From Sphaerochaeta sp. Phil3 (GTDB taxonomy: Bacteria > Spirochaetota > Spirochaetia > Sphaerochaetales > Sphaerochaetaceae), in contig MSGT01000052.1 in the NCBI GenBank assembly GCA_001940825.1, positions 1 to 58,792 of the forward strand: a DNA stretch of 58,792 nucleotides. Direction: 5' to 3'. Below the pieces are notes generated by a model. That model was not told the origin of the DNA. It saw only the letters and a list, made by a program, of their open reading frames with translations, and made no database searches. The first letter of the stretch is position 1, and every line of letters begins with the position of its first letter. Positions 32,363 through 40,887 of this stretch are shown piece by piece. The translations under genes and the position numbers were made by a program.

Positions 32363-32458
32363 ATGTTTTCATGTTTACTCTTCCATTTTTTCGAATGTTC
32401 GGTTAGACTTTATGCTGTGAAACAGTGAAAATGCCGTTTGTCGGCAAAGGAGGCCTTT

Positions 32459-33715
32459 GTGCTTATTGATATTACTGTGGCCAATTTCAGGTCAATCAAG
32501 GAACCCCAGACGATTTCGTTTGCGGCCTTGAAGGATAAGAGGCTTGACCAGTCAAAGGTCGAGATCGTGTCCGACAAACTCAAGGTCCTAAGAACCGTTG
32601 CGGTCGTAGGTCCCAACGGTGTAGGAAAGAGCACCATTGTCAGAGCCCTCGAAGCCATCAAGGGCATCGTTACGGCGGACCTCTCAGAGGAGAACCCTCT
32701 CAAGAGAATCCTTACAGGTTCCATATTCGCCTACAACGAAATCAAGAACCAGCCTGCCGAGTTCACCGTGCGCGTGCTTCTGAGAGAGGCCACACAGGGT
32801 GAGCGGGAGGTGATCGCTACATATACGATAAAGGCCGATACGGACCATGTCTGGGAGGAGAGCCTCTACTACAACTTTGGCTCCTCCAAGAAGCTTATGT
32901 TCGAGAGGATAGCTTCGTCTGGTCTTGAGGAGGAGGTCTCCTACAAGGTTCGCTGGGGCAAGCTCTACAGAGGCGACAAGAAGCGCAGCGAGAAGGCTGT
33001 CGATTCCAAGCACTCGTTCCTCAAACACGCAGCCTCCAAGGGCGGTGAGACCTGCTCTGAGGTCTACGGATGGTTCGAGAACACTCTGGACATCCTTCCA
33101 ATGGGCGTTGGTTCGTCCTCCGAGAAGTATGTGGCTGCAATGCTCAACCAGCATCCTGCATGGAAGGACCAGCTCATAAACTTCTTCTGGAGCATGGACA
33201 TCACGGACATAAGGGACATAAGGGTTGGTTGCAACAAGGATGGAAAGTTCGTCCAGTCCAACGATGGTGACATGGTTTTCTTCATCCACTCCAACACCAA
33301 GGCTGCAATGTTCAGCCCTTATGCAAAGGAGAGCCTTTCCATGAAGAGGCTTTCGCTCCTTGCATTGGCCTTCTTCGAGGCCTTCACAAAGGGCAAGGTC
33401 CTTGTAGTCGATGACTATGGTATGTTCCTGCATCCAGAGGTCATCATCTACCTCACAAGCGTATTCACCGGCGGATGCAAGCGCGCCAGCCAGCTCTTCG
33501 TATTCGACTGCAACCCGACCCTCCTTGAGGACGGTCTTCTCAGAAGGGACGGCATCTATTTCGCAGAGAAGGACAGCGTGGGATCAACTATCTACTATCC
33601 TCTCAGCGACTTCAAGTTTGGTGCAAGTGCCAAGACGCGTGCAATGTATGAGAGCGGAGCCTTTGGAGCTCTTCCAATCACAAGCGAATTCCGCTTTGTA
33701 AACGAGGAGGCATGA
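32459..33715 (+). CDS. AAA ATPase, AAA15/RloA-like
   Basis: A 418-residue ATPase of the AAA15/AAA21 (ABC-like, OLD-type) group. Start at a GTG 5 nt after AAAGGAGG. Residues 1-25 form the strand ITVANFRSIKEPQTISF usual for this group. Walker A GPNGVGKST is at 51-59. Near residues 312-327 the Walker B reads LVVDDYGMFLHPE; most relatives have DE followed by SLHP, so the catalytic Glu is replaced by Asp. A D-loop and the His switch follow. The RloB-like gene starts 1 nt after it, as in RloAB-type or PARIS-type defence pairs. Confidence 0.82.
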   Translation: MLIDITVANFRSIKEPQTISFAALKDKRLDQSKVEIVSDKLKVLRTVAVVGPNGVGKSTIVRALEAIKGIVTADLSEENPLKRILTGSIFAYNEIKNQPAEFTVRVLLREATQGEREVIATYTIKADTDHVWEESLYYNFGSSKKLMFERIASSGLEEEVSYKVRWGKLYRGDKKRSEKAVDSKHSFLKHAASKGGETCSEVYGWFENTLDILPMGVGSSSEKYVAAMLNQHPAWKDQLINFFWSMDITDIRDIRVGCNKDGKFVQSNDGDMVFFIHSNTKAAMFSPYAKESLSMKRLSLLALAFFEAFTKGKVLVVDDYGMFLHPEVIIYLTSVFTGGCKRASQLFVFDCNPTLLEDGLLRRDGIYFAEKDSVGSTIYYPLSDFKFGASAKTRAMYESGAFGALPITSEFRFVNEEA

Positions 33716-33716
33716 C

Positions 33717-34346
33717 ATGATGCGAAAGAGAAATCCAGTCCAACCAAGAAAGACTATGCTTATCGTGACTTCCAACCCAGCCCTTGCAGTCTATTTCTCA
33801 AGGGTCAGGAAGGACTGCAGATATGTCAGCCTCACTGTAGAGTGCCAGACAGCCGATAGCCTTGAGAACCTCATCAAGGTCACAGCCAAGAGAAGGATTG
33901 CAGGAAAATACTCCAGCGCCTGGGCTGTGTTCACATTCGATGACTTTGGCATCAAGGCCGGTGATGTGAACGCTTTGGCTCCGCTTGCCGATTCCAAGAA
34001 GGTGAAGCTTGGATGGACCAATCCAAGTCTAAGCCTGTGGCTCTTCCTCCACCTCAAGCCAATCAACGTCTACGTTGACAACGCAGCGTCCTTCGATCAG
34101 GCCATTGCAAAGGTCTTCCCTGGATATCAGGAGACGGAGGACTTCATGTCCAACGAAGGCAAGGACATCCATCTTAGACTGTTCTCTTCGTTCAGCACCG
34201 CAGTCCTCAATGCAAGTTCATACAACAAGCTCTGCGAAAAGGCCACCGGCCTTGCAGCCACAACTTTCCCTCTGCTGTATGAAAACATAAAGGAAATCTG
34301 TGGAGAGGCGGACCTTTCCCACAACCAGAAGCTTCTTTCCAAATAA
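33717..34346 (+). CDS. RloB-like protein with a degenerate TOPRIM site
   Basis: A 209-residue RloB-type protein. The typical layout is kept: N-terminal strand (MLIVTSNPALAVYF), a central strand (AWAVFTFDDFG) and the RloB marker KLGWTNPSLSLWLFLHL. In canonical RloB these read EGEKTE, VFDxDD and SNPxFELW. Here the first catalytic Glu has been replaced, and only the DD of the second motif remains. It probably pairs with the upstream ATPase, perhaps without nuclease activity. GGAGG is 6 nt upstream. The LuxR gene begins 9 nt after the stop. Confidence 0.7.
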   Translation: MMRKRNPVQPRKTMLIVTSNPALAVYFSRVRKDCRYVSLTVECQTADSLENLIKVTAKRRIAGKYSSAWAVFTFDDFGIKAGDVNALAPLADSKKVKLGWTNPSLSLWLFLHLKPINVYVDNAASFDQAIAKVFPGYQETEDFMSNEGKDIHLRLFSSFSTAVLNASSYNKLCEKATGLAATTFPLLYENIKEICGEADLSHNQKLLSK

Positions 34347-34355
34347 GGGGATGAG

Positions 34356-35255
34356 ATGGGCGGGTTCGTACTGTTCACCTATACAATCTCCATAGCTGTG
34401 TCGTGCATGGCTTTGGCCTTGGCCATAGCCGCACGCATATTCCGCAAGGACCCTTGGACCGGCTACTACGTGGTATTCCAAAGCTGTCTCATTGGGATAA
34501 TGGGGACGGGTTTGGCTCGTGGCCTTTCATTGTTCTTCATGCCAAATCGGGTCTATGCGGTGTTCAACTTCATATTCACGACGCTGTTGCATGCCGCAAT
34601 GGCGTTCGTGATTGTGTTTCTTCCGTTCTTCCTCAGCTGGGTAATAGCTAAACCCTGGAGAAAGCTGCAACGCATGGCGTTCTATCCTTTGGCGTTGGTT
34701 TACTTTGGGATAGGGCTTGCTTCTCAGATTGTTGAGAGCGAAAGGTTCTTCTTTTGGGTGTCAGTGGGACAGACCCTTGTATTCCTCACTATGTATGTTT
34801 TCTGCATCGTGACGCTTTGGAAGAACCTCAAGAGCATAGAGAACAAACAGTCCCGTGATGTATGCCTTGCCATAAACATCGTGAGCCTTGCACTCATCCC
34901 CCTTTGCTTCTTCTCCCTGTTCTTCGCAGCCGTCAAGGACTTCAGCTATCCAGTCTATGTTCTGGCCTTCTCCATAATCATGCTGGTCTACTACTATTCC
35001 CGTATTACGATAGATGTCGAGGAGAAGAAGCGCTCCACCTTGAGCCTTGAAAGCCTTGCCTCCTACAAGATAACAGAGCGAGAATTCTCCGTAATCCAGC
35101 TAATATGCGACGGTCTTACCAACAAGGAGATAGCAGGGGAACTGTCCATCTCCGTCAATACCGTCAACAACCATGTTGCGAACATATTCGACAAGATGGG
35201 AGTTCGCTCCAGAATAGACCTGCTAAAGCTCTTGAAGGAAGGTCCTTGGGCGTAG
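34356..35255 (+). CDS. Membrane LuxR-family regulator with seven predicted helices
   Basis: A 299-residue protein. The first 210 residues hold about seven hydrophobic helices (first VLFTYTISIAVSCMALALAIA, last VYVLAFSIIMLVYYYS) and the last 65 form a LuxR/GerE helix-turn-helix (ITEREFSVIQLICDGLTNKEIAGELSISVNTVNNHV). The membrane part may sense a small molecule or membrane state and control transcription directly. It follows the RloB-like gene by 9 nt with its own AAGGGG site, so it is in the same operon and likely controls it. Confidence 0.85.
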   Translation: MGGFVLFTYTISIAVSCMALALAIAARIFRKDPWTGYYVVFQSCLIGIMGTGLARGLSLFFMPNRVYAVFNFIFTTLLHAAMAFVIVFLPFFLSWVIAKPWRKLQRMAFYPLALVYFGIGLASQIVESERFFFWVSVGQTLVFLTMYVFCIVTLWKNLKSIENKQSRDVCLAINIVSLALIPLCFFSLFFAAVKDFSYPVYVLAFSIIMLVYYYSRITIDVEEKKRSTLSLESLASYKITEREFSVIQLICDGLTNKEIAGELSISVNTVNNHVANIFDKMGVRSRIDLLKLLKEGPWA

Positions 35256-35337
35256 GTGTCGCATGGAGGTCGCCTCTGCGGACTGGCCTGCATCGATGGG
35301 CCTAGCATTGCGATTGCTTTTTTCGTGAATAAAATTG

Positions 35338-35367
35338 TTGACAGTTTTCGAAAGTCGTTCCTATAAT
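35338..35367 (+). promoter_or_regulatory. Promoter of the LacI-type regulator gene
   Basis: Consensus TTGACA (35338-35343) and TATAAT (35362-35367) with an 18-nt spacer. The LacI operator begins 4 nt after the -10 box, so repressor binding would block initiation. Confidence 0.85.
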
Positions 35368-35371
35368 CATG

Positions 35372-35389
35372 AATGTTAGCGATAACATT
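35372..35389. promoter_or_regulatory. LacI-family operator 1
   Basis: AATGTTAGCGATAACATT is a palindrome with 7-bp arms and a GCGA centre. It overlaps the transcription start of the lacI-like gene and nearly matches the site at 36461-36476. Autoregulation is inferred. Confidence 0.85.
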
Positions 35390-35442
35390 GGAATGTTTGG
35401 CATATATGTCGGGCGAAGGCCTGACGTAAAGGAAGAACTGGA

Positions 35443-36408
35443 TTGACCATCAAGGACATAGCTCAGAAGGCAGGGGTCTCGATGATAACCGTTTCGCGGG
35501 TTATCAATACGCCGGAGAAGGTCTCCGAAAAGACCCGTGAGCGCATACAGGCCCTCCTTGAAGACGAAGGATACACCCGCAACACAGCGGCGCACAACCT
35601 AGCGTCCAACAAGTCTGGGATAATATGCATACATGCCTCCAGGGATATGGCGTATCAGGATCCGTTCTTCCAGCAGTTCCTCGTCGGCGTAGGTACTTTC
35701 CTGTCCCAGGCCAACTATTCGATACAGATAGTGAGCGAGATAAAGCCGACCCAGTTCTGCGATGGATACATACTCTCTGGCTACAACTACTCGGACCATG
35801 TTCTGGACGATGCGAAGAGGACTGGAAAGCCTGTCGTGATGTTCAGCTCATACAGGGATCCGGACGTCGATAGCGTTGATACCGACAACGTCAGTTCTGC
35901 AAAGAAGATAGTCGAGTTCCTGATATCGAAGGGGCACAGGAGGATCGCTGTTTTCCTCAACAGCGTCAAGGGTACCTACGTAAACGACCGCTTCCAAGGC
36001 TATAGAAGTGCATTGGAGGAGAACGGGATACCCCTCGACAATGGTCTGATACATGTAGTGGACAACTCCGTGCAGGGAGGGATGGCCGCCGCCAAATGGT
36101 TCGACGATACCAAATGCAATGCAACTGCCGCATTCTTCATAACCGATATCATCGCCGTTGGGTTCATAATGGGGATAAAGGGATATGGTTACAATGTTCC
36201 TAACGATGTTTCGGTCGTCGGTTTCGATGGTTTGGGTCATCACCTGATGACATCGCCAAAGATTACTACCATCGTGCAGCCCGTGTATGAAATCTCGCGG
36301 GTCTTGTCTGAATGCTTGATTGACAGAATCAGAAATCCAAAGCTGCCGCCGGTCTATAGGCTGGTCGATGGTGCTTTGGACGAAGAGGAGTCGGTGAAGA
36401 ATATCTAA
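35443..36408 (+). CDS. LacI-family transcriptional repressor
   Basis: A 321-residue repressor starting at TTG with AAGGA 9 nt upstream. The HTH and hinge are textbook (IKDIAQKAGVSMITVSRVINTPEKVSEKTRERI), and the rest is a periplasmic-binding-protein-like effector domain with the late VSVVGFDGLGHHLM segment. It probably senses an oligosaccharide from beta-glucan and controls the following importer and glycosidase genes. Two near-identical operators, one at its own promoter and one inside the next gene, support this. The binding-protein gene begins 13 nt downstream. Confidence 0.93.
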   Translation: MTIKDIAQKAGVSMITVSRVINTPEKVSEKTRERIQALLEDEGYTRNTAAHNLASNKSGIICIHASRDMAYQDPFFQQFLVGVGTFLSQANYSIQIVSEIKPTQFCDGYILSGYNYSDHVLDDAKRTGKPVVMFSSYRDPDVDSVDTDNVSSAKKIVEFLISKGHRRIAVFLNSVKGTYVNDRFQGYRSALEENGIPLDNGLIHVVDNSVQGGMAAAKWFDDTKCNATAAFFITDIIAVGFIMGIKGYGYNVPNDVSVVGFDGLGHHLMTSPKITTIVQPVYEISRVLSECLIDRIRNPKLPPVYRLVDGALDEEESVKNI

Positions 36409-36421
36409 GGAGGATTTTGAT

Positions 36422-37699
36422 ATGAAAAAAGGTATCAAAGCAGTTCTTGTTATCGCTTTCATGTTAGCGTTAACATCGGGTTTTCTGTTCGCCCAGTCCG
36501 CTTCAGAGTCAAAGGACTCTTCAAGTCAGGACGTGGTGACCCTTGAAGTCTGGGCGAGAGGCGATGAAATCAAACAGTGGGTTCCAGGTTTTGAGGCTGC
36601 AAATCCTGGCATCAAGGTGAACGTAACGGTTATTCCCGACCAGGAGATGACACCAAAGCTCATAACCGTCCTTGGCAGTGGAAAAGGAGTTCCAGACCTT
36701 TTCATGCAGGAAGCGAGCTACATTACGTACTTGGTTGAAGCAGGATGCTTTGCAGACCTCAACAAGGCACCTTATCACATCAACGACTACAAAGACAACA
36801 TTTGGGATGCCATCCTCAAGGTTGGAACCGACTCCACAGGTGTCGTTAGGGCTTTGACCTGGCAGGCCAACCCTGGTGCCATCATCTATCGTAGGGACAT
36901 CGCGAAGGAGTTCCTCGGCACCGACGACCCGGCAGAGGTTGCATCCTTGCTTGACACGGATGAGAAGATGCTCGAAGTCGCAAGGAAGATGAAGGAGAAG
37001 GGCGTAAGCTTCGTATCCTGCTTCAAGGACCTCTATGACAGCAAGGTCGCCTCGAGGACGAACCCCTGGGTCGTTGACGGAAAGCTTGTCATCGACGAGC
37101 AGCTCATAGACTTCATGGATATGGCGAAGGAGATCATCGCCAACGGATACGACTTGGGTGTCGACCAGTGGGCGAGCGAGTGGATCGCAGCCGTCGAATC
37201 CGACAGCCTCTTCTGCTACATCCTCCCGCCATGGGGATACCAGTACGTCGTGAAGCCGGCTGCGGACAAGACCATCGGCAAGTGGGCGATTACGACGCCT
37301 TCCACCTCCTACATTTCCGGAGGCTCCTACCTTGGCATATATGAGAACACACCTCACAAGGAAGAGGCTTGGAAGTTCTTCGAGTACGTCATGCTCAACG
37401 ATGATGCACTGTATGAGTATGCAAAGAACAGCGGAGACTTCGTCGTCCTCAAGAGCGTCTGCGAGAAGCTCGCCCAGAGCGAAGGCGAGGAGGTCCTCGG
37501 AGGGCAGAATCCTAACGGAATGTTCATCGAAGCCATGAACCATGAGTTCAGAAGCCTGAACACCGCATACGATTCACAGCTCAACGACGCATTCGTCTCT
37601 GCTATAAAGGCCTACGCCGCCGGAATCGACAAGGACGCTGCGATCGAGCAGTTCAAGAACGATGTGAAGACGGCCTTCCCTGATCTCATCGTTGAGTGA
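36422..37699 (+). CDS. Sugar-binding protein of the beta-glucan locus ABC importer
   Basis: A 425-residue family-1 solute-binding protein with a signal peptide (KKGIKAVLVIAFMLALTSGFLFAQSAS) and a mature start VTLEVWARGDEIKQW. A perfect AAGGAGG precedes the ATG. The signal-peptide codons contain an operator-like palindrome (36461-36476). The first gene of the importer, behind LacI and before two permeases and three glycosidases, so oligo-beta-glucosides are the likely ligand. A hairpin (37731-37760) lies between this gene and the first permease. Confidence 0.92.
   Translation: MKKGIKAVLVIAFMLALTSGFLFAQSASESKDSSSQDVVTLEVWARGDEIKQWVPGFEAANPGIKVNVTVIPDQEMTPKLITVLGSGKGVPDLFMQEASYITYLVEAGCFADLNKAPYHINDYKDNIWDAILKVGTDSTGVVRALTWQANPGAIIYRRDIAKEFLGTDDPAEVASLLDTDEKMLEVARKMKEKGVSFVSCFKDLYDSKVASRTNPWVVDGKLVIDEQLIDFMDMAKEIIANGYDLGVDQWASEWIAAVESDSLFCYILPPWGYQYVVKPAADKTIGKWAITTPSTSYISGGSYLGIYENTPHKEEAWKFFEYVMLNDDALYEYAKNSGDFVVLKSVCEKLAQSEGEEVLGGQNPNGMFIEAMNHEFRSLNTAYDSQLNDAFVSAIKAYAAGIDKDAAIEQFKNDVKTAFPDLIVE
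36461..36476. promoter_or_regulatory. LacI-family operator 2, inside the binding-protein gene
   Basis: ATGTTAGCGTTAACAT differs from the same 16 nt of operator 1 at one position. It lies in signal-peptide codons about 40 nt into the binding-protein gene, so bound repressor could act as a transcription roadblock or form a DNA loop with operator 1, about 1.09 kb upstream. Confidence 0.75.
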
Positions 37700-37730
37700 T
37701 GGAGGGAAGGACCTGTCCGTCCAACGTTTG

Positions 37731-37760
37731 CTGGGGAAGGGCTGCGAGGCCCTTCTCCAG
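37731..37760 (+). terminator. Intercistronic hairpin after the binding-protein gene
   Basis: CTGGGGAAGGGC pairs with GCCCTTCTCCAG (12 bp with one G-U) around a 6-nt loop, then a T-run at 37766-37770. The position mirrors the hairpin at 8870-8897 in the other sugar operon. Confidence 0.75.
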
Positions 37761-37784
37761 AGGTGTTTTTAGGAGATGAGTTGA

Positions 37785-38681
37785 ATGTCGAAGAAAGGTT
37801 TGGCTTCCAAAACGAACAACTGGGGATATTTCTTCATAGCCCCGTTCATAATAGTGTTCATAGTGTTCGGATTGTATCCAATGGTCTATACGTTCCAGCT
37901 TTCCTTCCAGAAATGGAACGGCTTCGGTGCGGTTCAGAACGTTGGGTTCGAAAACTTCAAGAGAATCATTGCCGACAGTACATTTCCGCTCACCGTAAAG
38001 AATACATTGAAGATATGGCTTTGCGACTTCATCCCCCAGCTGGGATTCGCATTGCTTCTTTCCATGATATTCACGTTCTACAGAATCAAGGGGATGAAGG
38101 TCTTCAGAGCCGTCTACTACCTTCCCAACCTCATAACCGCCGCATCCATAGGGCTTTTGTTCAACATACTCATGAACGGCGACAAATCGACCGTCAACCA
38201 GCTTCTATCCATGCTGGGGGTCAAGTCCGCGCCTATTGCGTTCTTCAAATCCCAGTCTATGACCCAGGCGGTCGTTTCCTACATACTCTGGTGGATGTGG
38301 TTCGGCTATACAACGGTGATAGTGATGGCCGGAATAACATCCATAGAACCGGATCTGTACGAAGCGGCTCAGATCGACGGCTGCAACAGATGGCAGACAT
38401 TCGTAAGGATTACCCTGCCGTTGATAAGGCCTACGATCATATACATAACGATAACATCCGTAATAGGCGGAATGCAGATATTCGATGTGCCCGCCAACGT
38501 CACCAACATGCAGGGGGATCCTCAGAAAGCAATCCTCACGTCATCCATGTATGTGTATCAGCATGGTTTCAAGAACAACTCGTTCGGCTATGCAAGTGCA
38601 TTGTCGGTTGTGCTGTTCGTCATAATCGCGGCTTTGAGCTATCTCGCGTTCAAAACCATGAAGGGCAAGGAGGACAGATGA
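37785..38681 (+). CDS. Sugar ABC transporter permease 1, beta-glucan locus
   Basis: A 298-residue CUT1 permease with a first helix at about residues 13-37 and the EAA motif EAAQIDGCNRWQTFVRITLPLIRP before the last two helices. The gene has an AGGAGATGAG ribosome binding site. It overlaps the second permease gene by 4 nt. No ATPase gene is in the cluster, as for the first sugar operon. Confidence 0.92.
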   Translation: MSKKGLASKTNNWGYFFIAPFIIVFIVFGLYPMVYTFQLSFQKWNGFGAVQNVGFENFKRIIADSTFPLTVKNTLKIWLCDFIPQLGFALLLSMIFTFYRIKGMKVFRAVYYLPNLITAASIGLLFNILMNGDKSTVNQLLSMLGVKSAPIAFFKSQSMTQAVVSYILWWMWFGYTTVIVMAGITSIEPDLYEAAQIDGCNRWQTFVRITLPLIRPTIIYITITSVIGGMQIFDVPANVTNMQGDPQKAILTSSMYVYQHGFKNNSFGYASALSVVLFVIIAALSYLAFKTMKGKEDR

Positions 38682-39496
38682 TGGAGAAGGTTCTGAAAGT
38701 CCTGATATATGCATTCCTCATACTCCTACTCGTGATATGCATACTTCCGTTCTATCTTGTCATCGTGAATTCGACATACAGCTCGATAGACATAGTGACG
38801 AGAATAAAGTTCGTTCCTGGAGACCGCTTCCTTGAGAACTACGGAAAGCTTCAGGAACTCACCAACATATGGAGAGGCTTTGCAAACAGCCTTCTGATCG
38901 CCGTCCCCTATGTGCTGCTCACCGGGTACTTCGGAGCCTTTGCAGGCTACGGCTTCGCCAAGTATAGGTTCAAGGGCCGTGGATTCTTCTTTTGCATAGT
39001 GCTCGCCAGCATGATGCTTCCATCACAGCTCAGCATAATAGGGTTCTACAAGCTGAACCTCAAACTTGGACTCCTGAACACCTACTGGCCGTTCATAATA
39101 CCAGGGATCGCCAATGCGTCGGCGGTGTTCTTCCTGAAGGGCATGATAGAGCAGACCGTTCCGACTTCACTCATCGAGGCGGCGAGGATGGAGGGGTACT
39201 CCGAACTGGGGATCTTCAACAGAATCGTCCTCCCCTGCGTGATGCCTGGGGTCGCTACCATGTGCATATTCAACTTCGTATCGTGCTGGAACAACTACTT
39301 GGCCCCACTCATCGTCCTCAGCGACGCCAAGAAGTTCACAATGCCCATACTCATATCCACGATAAGGGGGATATTCCTCGCAAACTACGGAGCCATGTAC
39401 GTCGCCATAGCGATATCCGTGGTGCCTGTGATTGTGGTGTACCTATTCCTTTCGAAGTACATAATCAACGGACTTACCATAGGAGCTGTAAAATGA
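38681..39496 (+). CDS. Sugar ABC transporter permease 2, beta-glucan locus
   Basis: A 271-residue CUT1 permease, six helices, with EAA motif EAARMEGYSELGIFNRIVLP. Two adjacent ATGs (38678 and 38681) are possible; the second is 7 nt from a perfect AAGGAGG. An open frame continues upstream through the first permease gene and is not coding. The stop overlaps the GH30 gene start. Confidence 0.92.
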   Translation: MEKVLKVLIYAFLILLLVICILPFYLVIVNSTYSSIDIVTRIKFVPGDRFLENYGKLQELTNIWRGFANSLLIAVPYVLLTGYFGAFAGYGFAKYRFKGRGFFFCIVLASMMLPSQLSIIGFYKLNLKLGLLNTYWPFIIPGIANASAVFFLKGMIEQTVPTSLIEAARMEGYSELGIFNRIVLPCVMPGVATMCIFNFVSCWNNYLAPLIVLSDAKKFTMPILISTIRGIFLANYGAMYVAIAISVVPVIVVYLFLSKYIINGLTIGAVK

Positions 39497-40887
39497 ATGC
39501 CTATCGCATAGGATGTGATTTGAAAAGAAGTGTCGTCCCTGTGGAACGGGACATAAACCATAGAAAGATGGAGGAGAACATATTCGAAGTGTTCCCTGCA
39601 ATCCAAAAACATCGTTTCTTCGGGTTCGGCGGTGCTTTGACGCAGGCCAGCGGATACGTGCTCTCCCAAATGGACAGTCGTGATGCAAGGTCCGTCCTGG
39701 CCTCCTATTACGGCAACGACGGGGTTGGATACGGCTTTGTGAGGGTCCCCATGGACAGCTGCGATTTCTCGACGGGGCAGTACAGTGCATGCCGTACCCT
39801 GCAGGACTTCAAGAACGGCGCCTACGACTTCTCAAACGACGAGGCCTATATATTCAAATACCTCGATATCATCTGCGAGGAAGCCGGACGCAATGTACCG
39901 ATCATGTTCTCCCCTTGGTCTCCTCCTGCATACTTCAAGGACAACGGCAGCCGAATCCAAGGGGGGCGGCTCAGGGAGGAATGCTATCGCGACTGGGCCC
40001 TCTACATAGCCAGATATCTCTGTGAGTATAGAAGGCGCGGCTACAACGTATGGGCCTTGAGCATACAGAACGAACCACATGCGATCCAGACCTGGGACAG
40101 CTGCCTCTACACCGCCCATGAAGAGAGGAAGTTCCTTGTCGAACACCTCAAGGGTGCTCTTGAGGCCAACGGCCTTGGCGATGTGCTTGTGCTGTTCTGG
40201 GACCACAACAAGGAGAGGCTCGTTTCAAGAGCTGAGTCATTCCTTGACGAGGAGTCACGAAAAGCCGTAGGAGGCATAGCGTTCCACGGCTATTGTGGAG
40301 ACCACTTCGGGAACATTGGCTGGTATAGATCCTCCAACCCCATGCATAGGGTTGTTATGAGCGAATTCTGCATGGGCTTCGACGATAGGGACGACTACTT
40401 GAAACAGCTCAGGGTCTACGGCCATGAGTACATCAACGACGTCTTCTACGGCGCGGATACGATGATCGACTGGAACCTTGTCCTTGACTGCAATGGAGGT
40501 CCCAACCATGTAGGGAACTACTGCATGGCGCCGTTCATGGCAGATTCCAGGTTCAAGCCACATTCCAACATGGCGTTCGAGGTGATAAAGGCCGTTTCGC
40601 GCACAGCGGGTTCAAACGGCAGGGTCCTCTACCATTCGTCGTTCAGAAGCGACATCGACGCCGTTTCGTTCCTGAGGGCCGACGGTTCGATAGGAATCGT
40701 CTTCGGGGCCTTCGAAGGTGTCGTCGAGGACGACTTGGGAGTGTCGGGTGTAGGCAAGGATGGAAAGGCCGCATGCGGCCGTGTGGTCAATGTTAGGATA
40801 GGTGAATGCATCTTCAGGCTTTCGTTGGAGAGCGATGCCCTGACAGTCCTTGAAATAGATGAAAACGAATATGGAGTTTGCCGATGA
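39493..40887 (+). CDS. Glycoside hydrolase family 30 enzyme
   Basis: A 464-residue TIM-barrel GH30. It begins with the family's FFGFGGALTQASGYVLSQM. The acid/base Glu194 is in LSIQNEP and the nucleophile Glu291 in VVMSEFCMG. A C-terminal beta-sandwich begins around residue 370 (RTAGSNGRVLYHSSF). Related enzymes cleave glucosylceramide or beta-1,6-glucan. No signal peptide is seen, so it works in the cytoplasm on imported oligosaccharides. Start has AGGAG 7 nt upstream; ends with an overlap into the GH5 gene. Confidence 0.88.
   Translation: MNAYRIGCDLKRSVVPVERDINHRKMEENIFEVFPAIQKHRFFGFGGALTQASGYVLSQMDSRDARSVLASYYGNDGVGYGFVRVPMDSCDFSTGQYSACRTLQDFKNGAYDFSNDEAYIFKYLDIICEEAGRNVPIMFSPWSPPAYFKDNGSRIQGGRLREECYRDWALYIARYLCEYRRRGYNVWALSIQNEPHAIQTWDSCLYTAHEERKFLVEHLKGALEANGLGDVLVLFWDHNKERLVSRAESFLDEESRKAVGGIAFHGYCGDHFGNIGWYRSSNPMHRVVMSEFCMGFDDRDDYLKQLRVYGHEYINDVFYGADTMIDWNLVLDCNGGPNHVGNYCMAPFMADSRFKPHSNMAFEVIKAVSRTAGSNGRVLYHSSFRSDIDAVSFLRADGSIGIVFGAFEGVVEDDLGVSGVGKDGKAACGRVVNVRIGECIFRLSLESDALTVLEIDENEYGVCR

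Noticed and set aside
37763-39496. A 577-codon open frame overlapping the first permease of the beta-glucan locus
   Set aside because: Its last part is the second permease gene; the upstream part is the +1 frame of the first permease, with unstructured Arg/His-rich translation and no ribosome binding site at its start.
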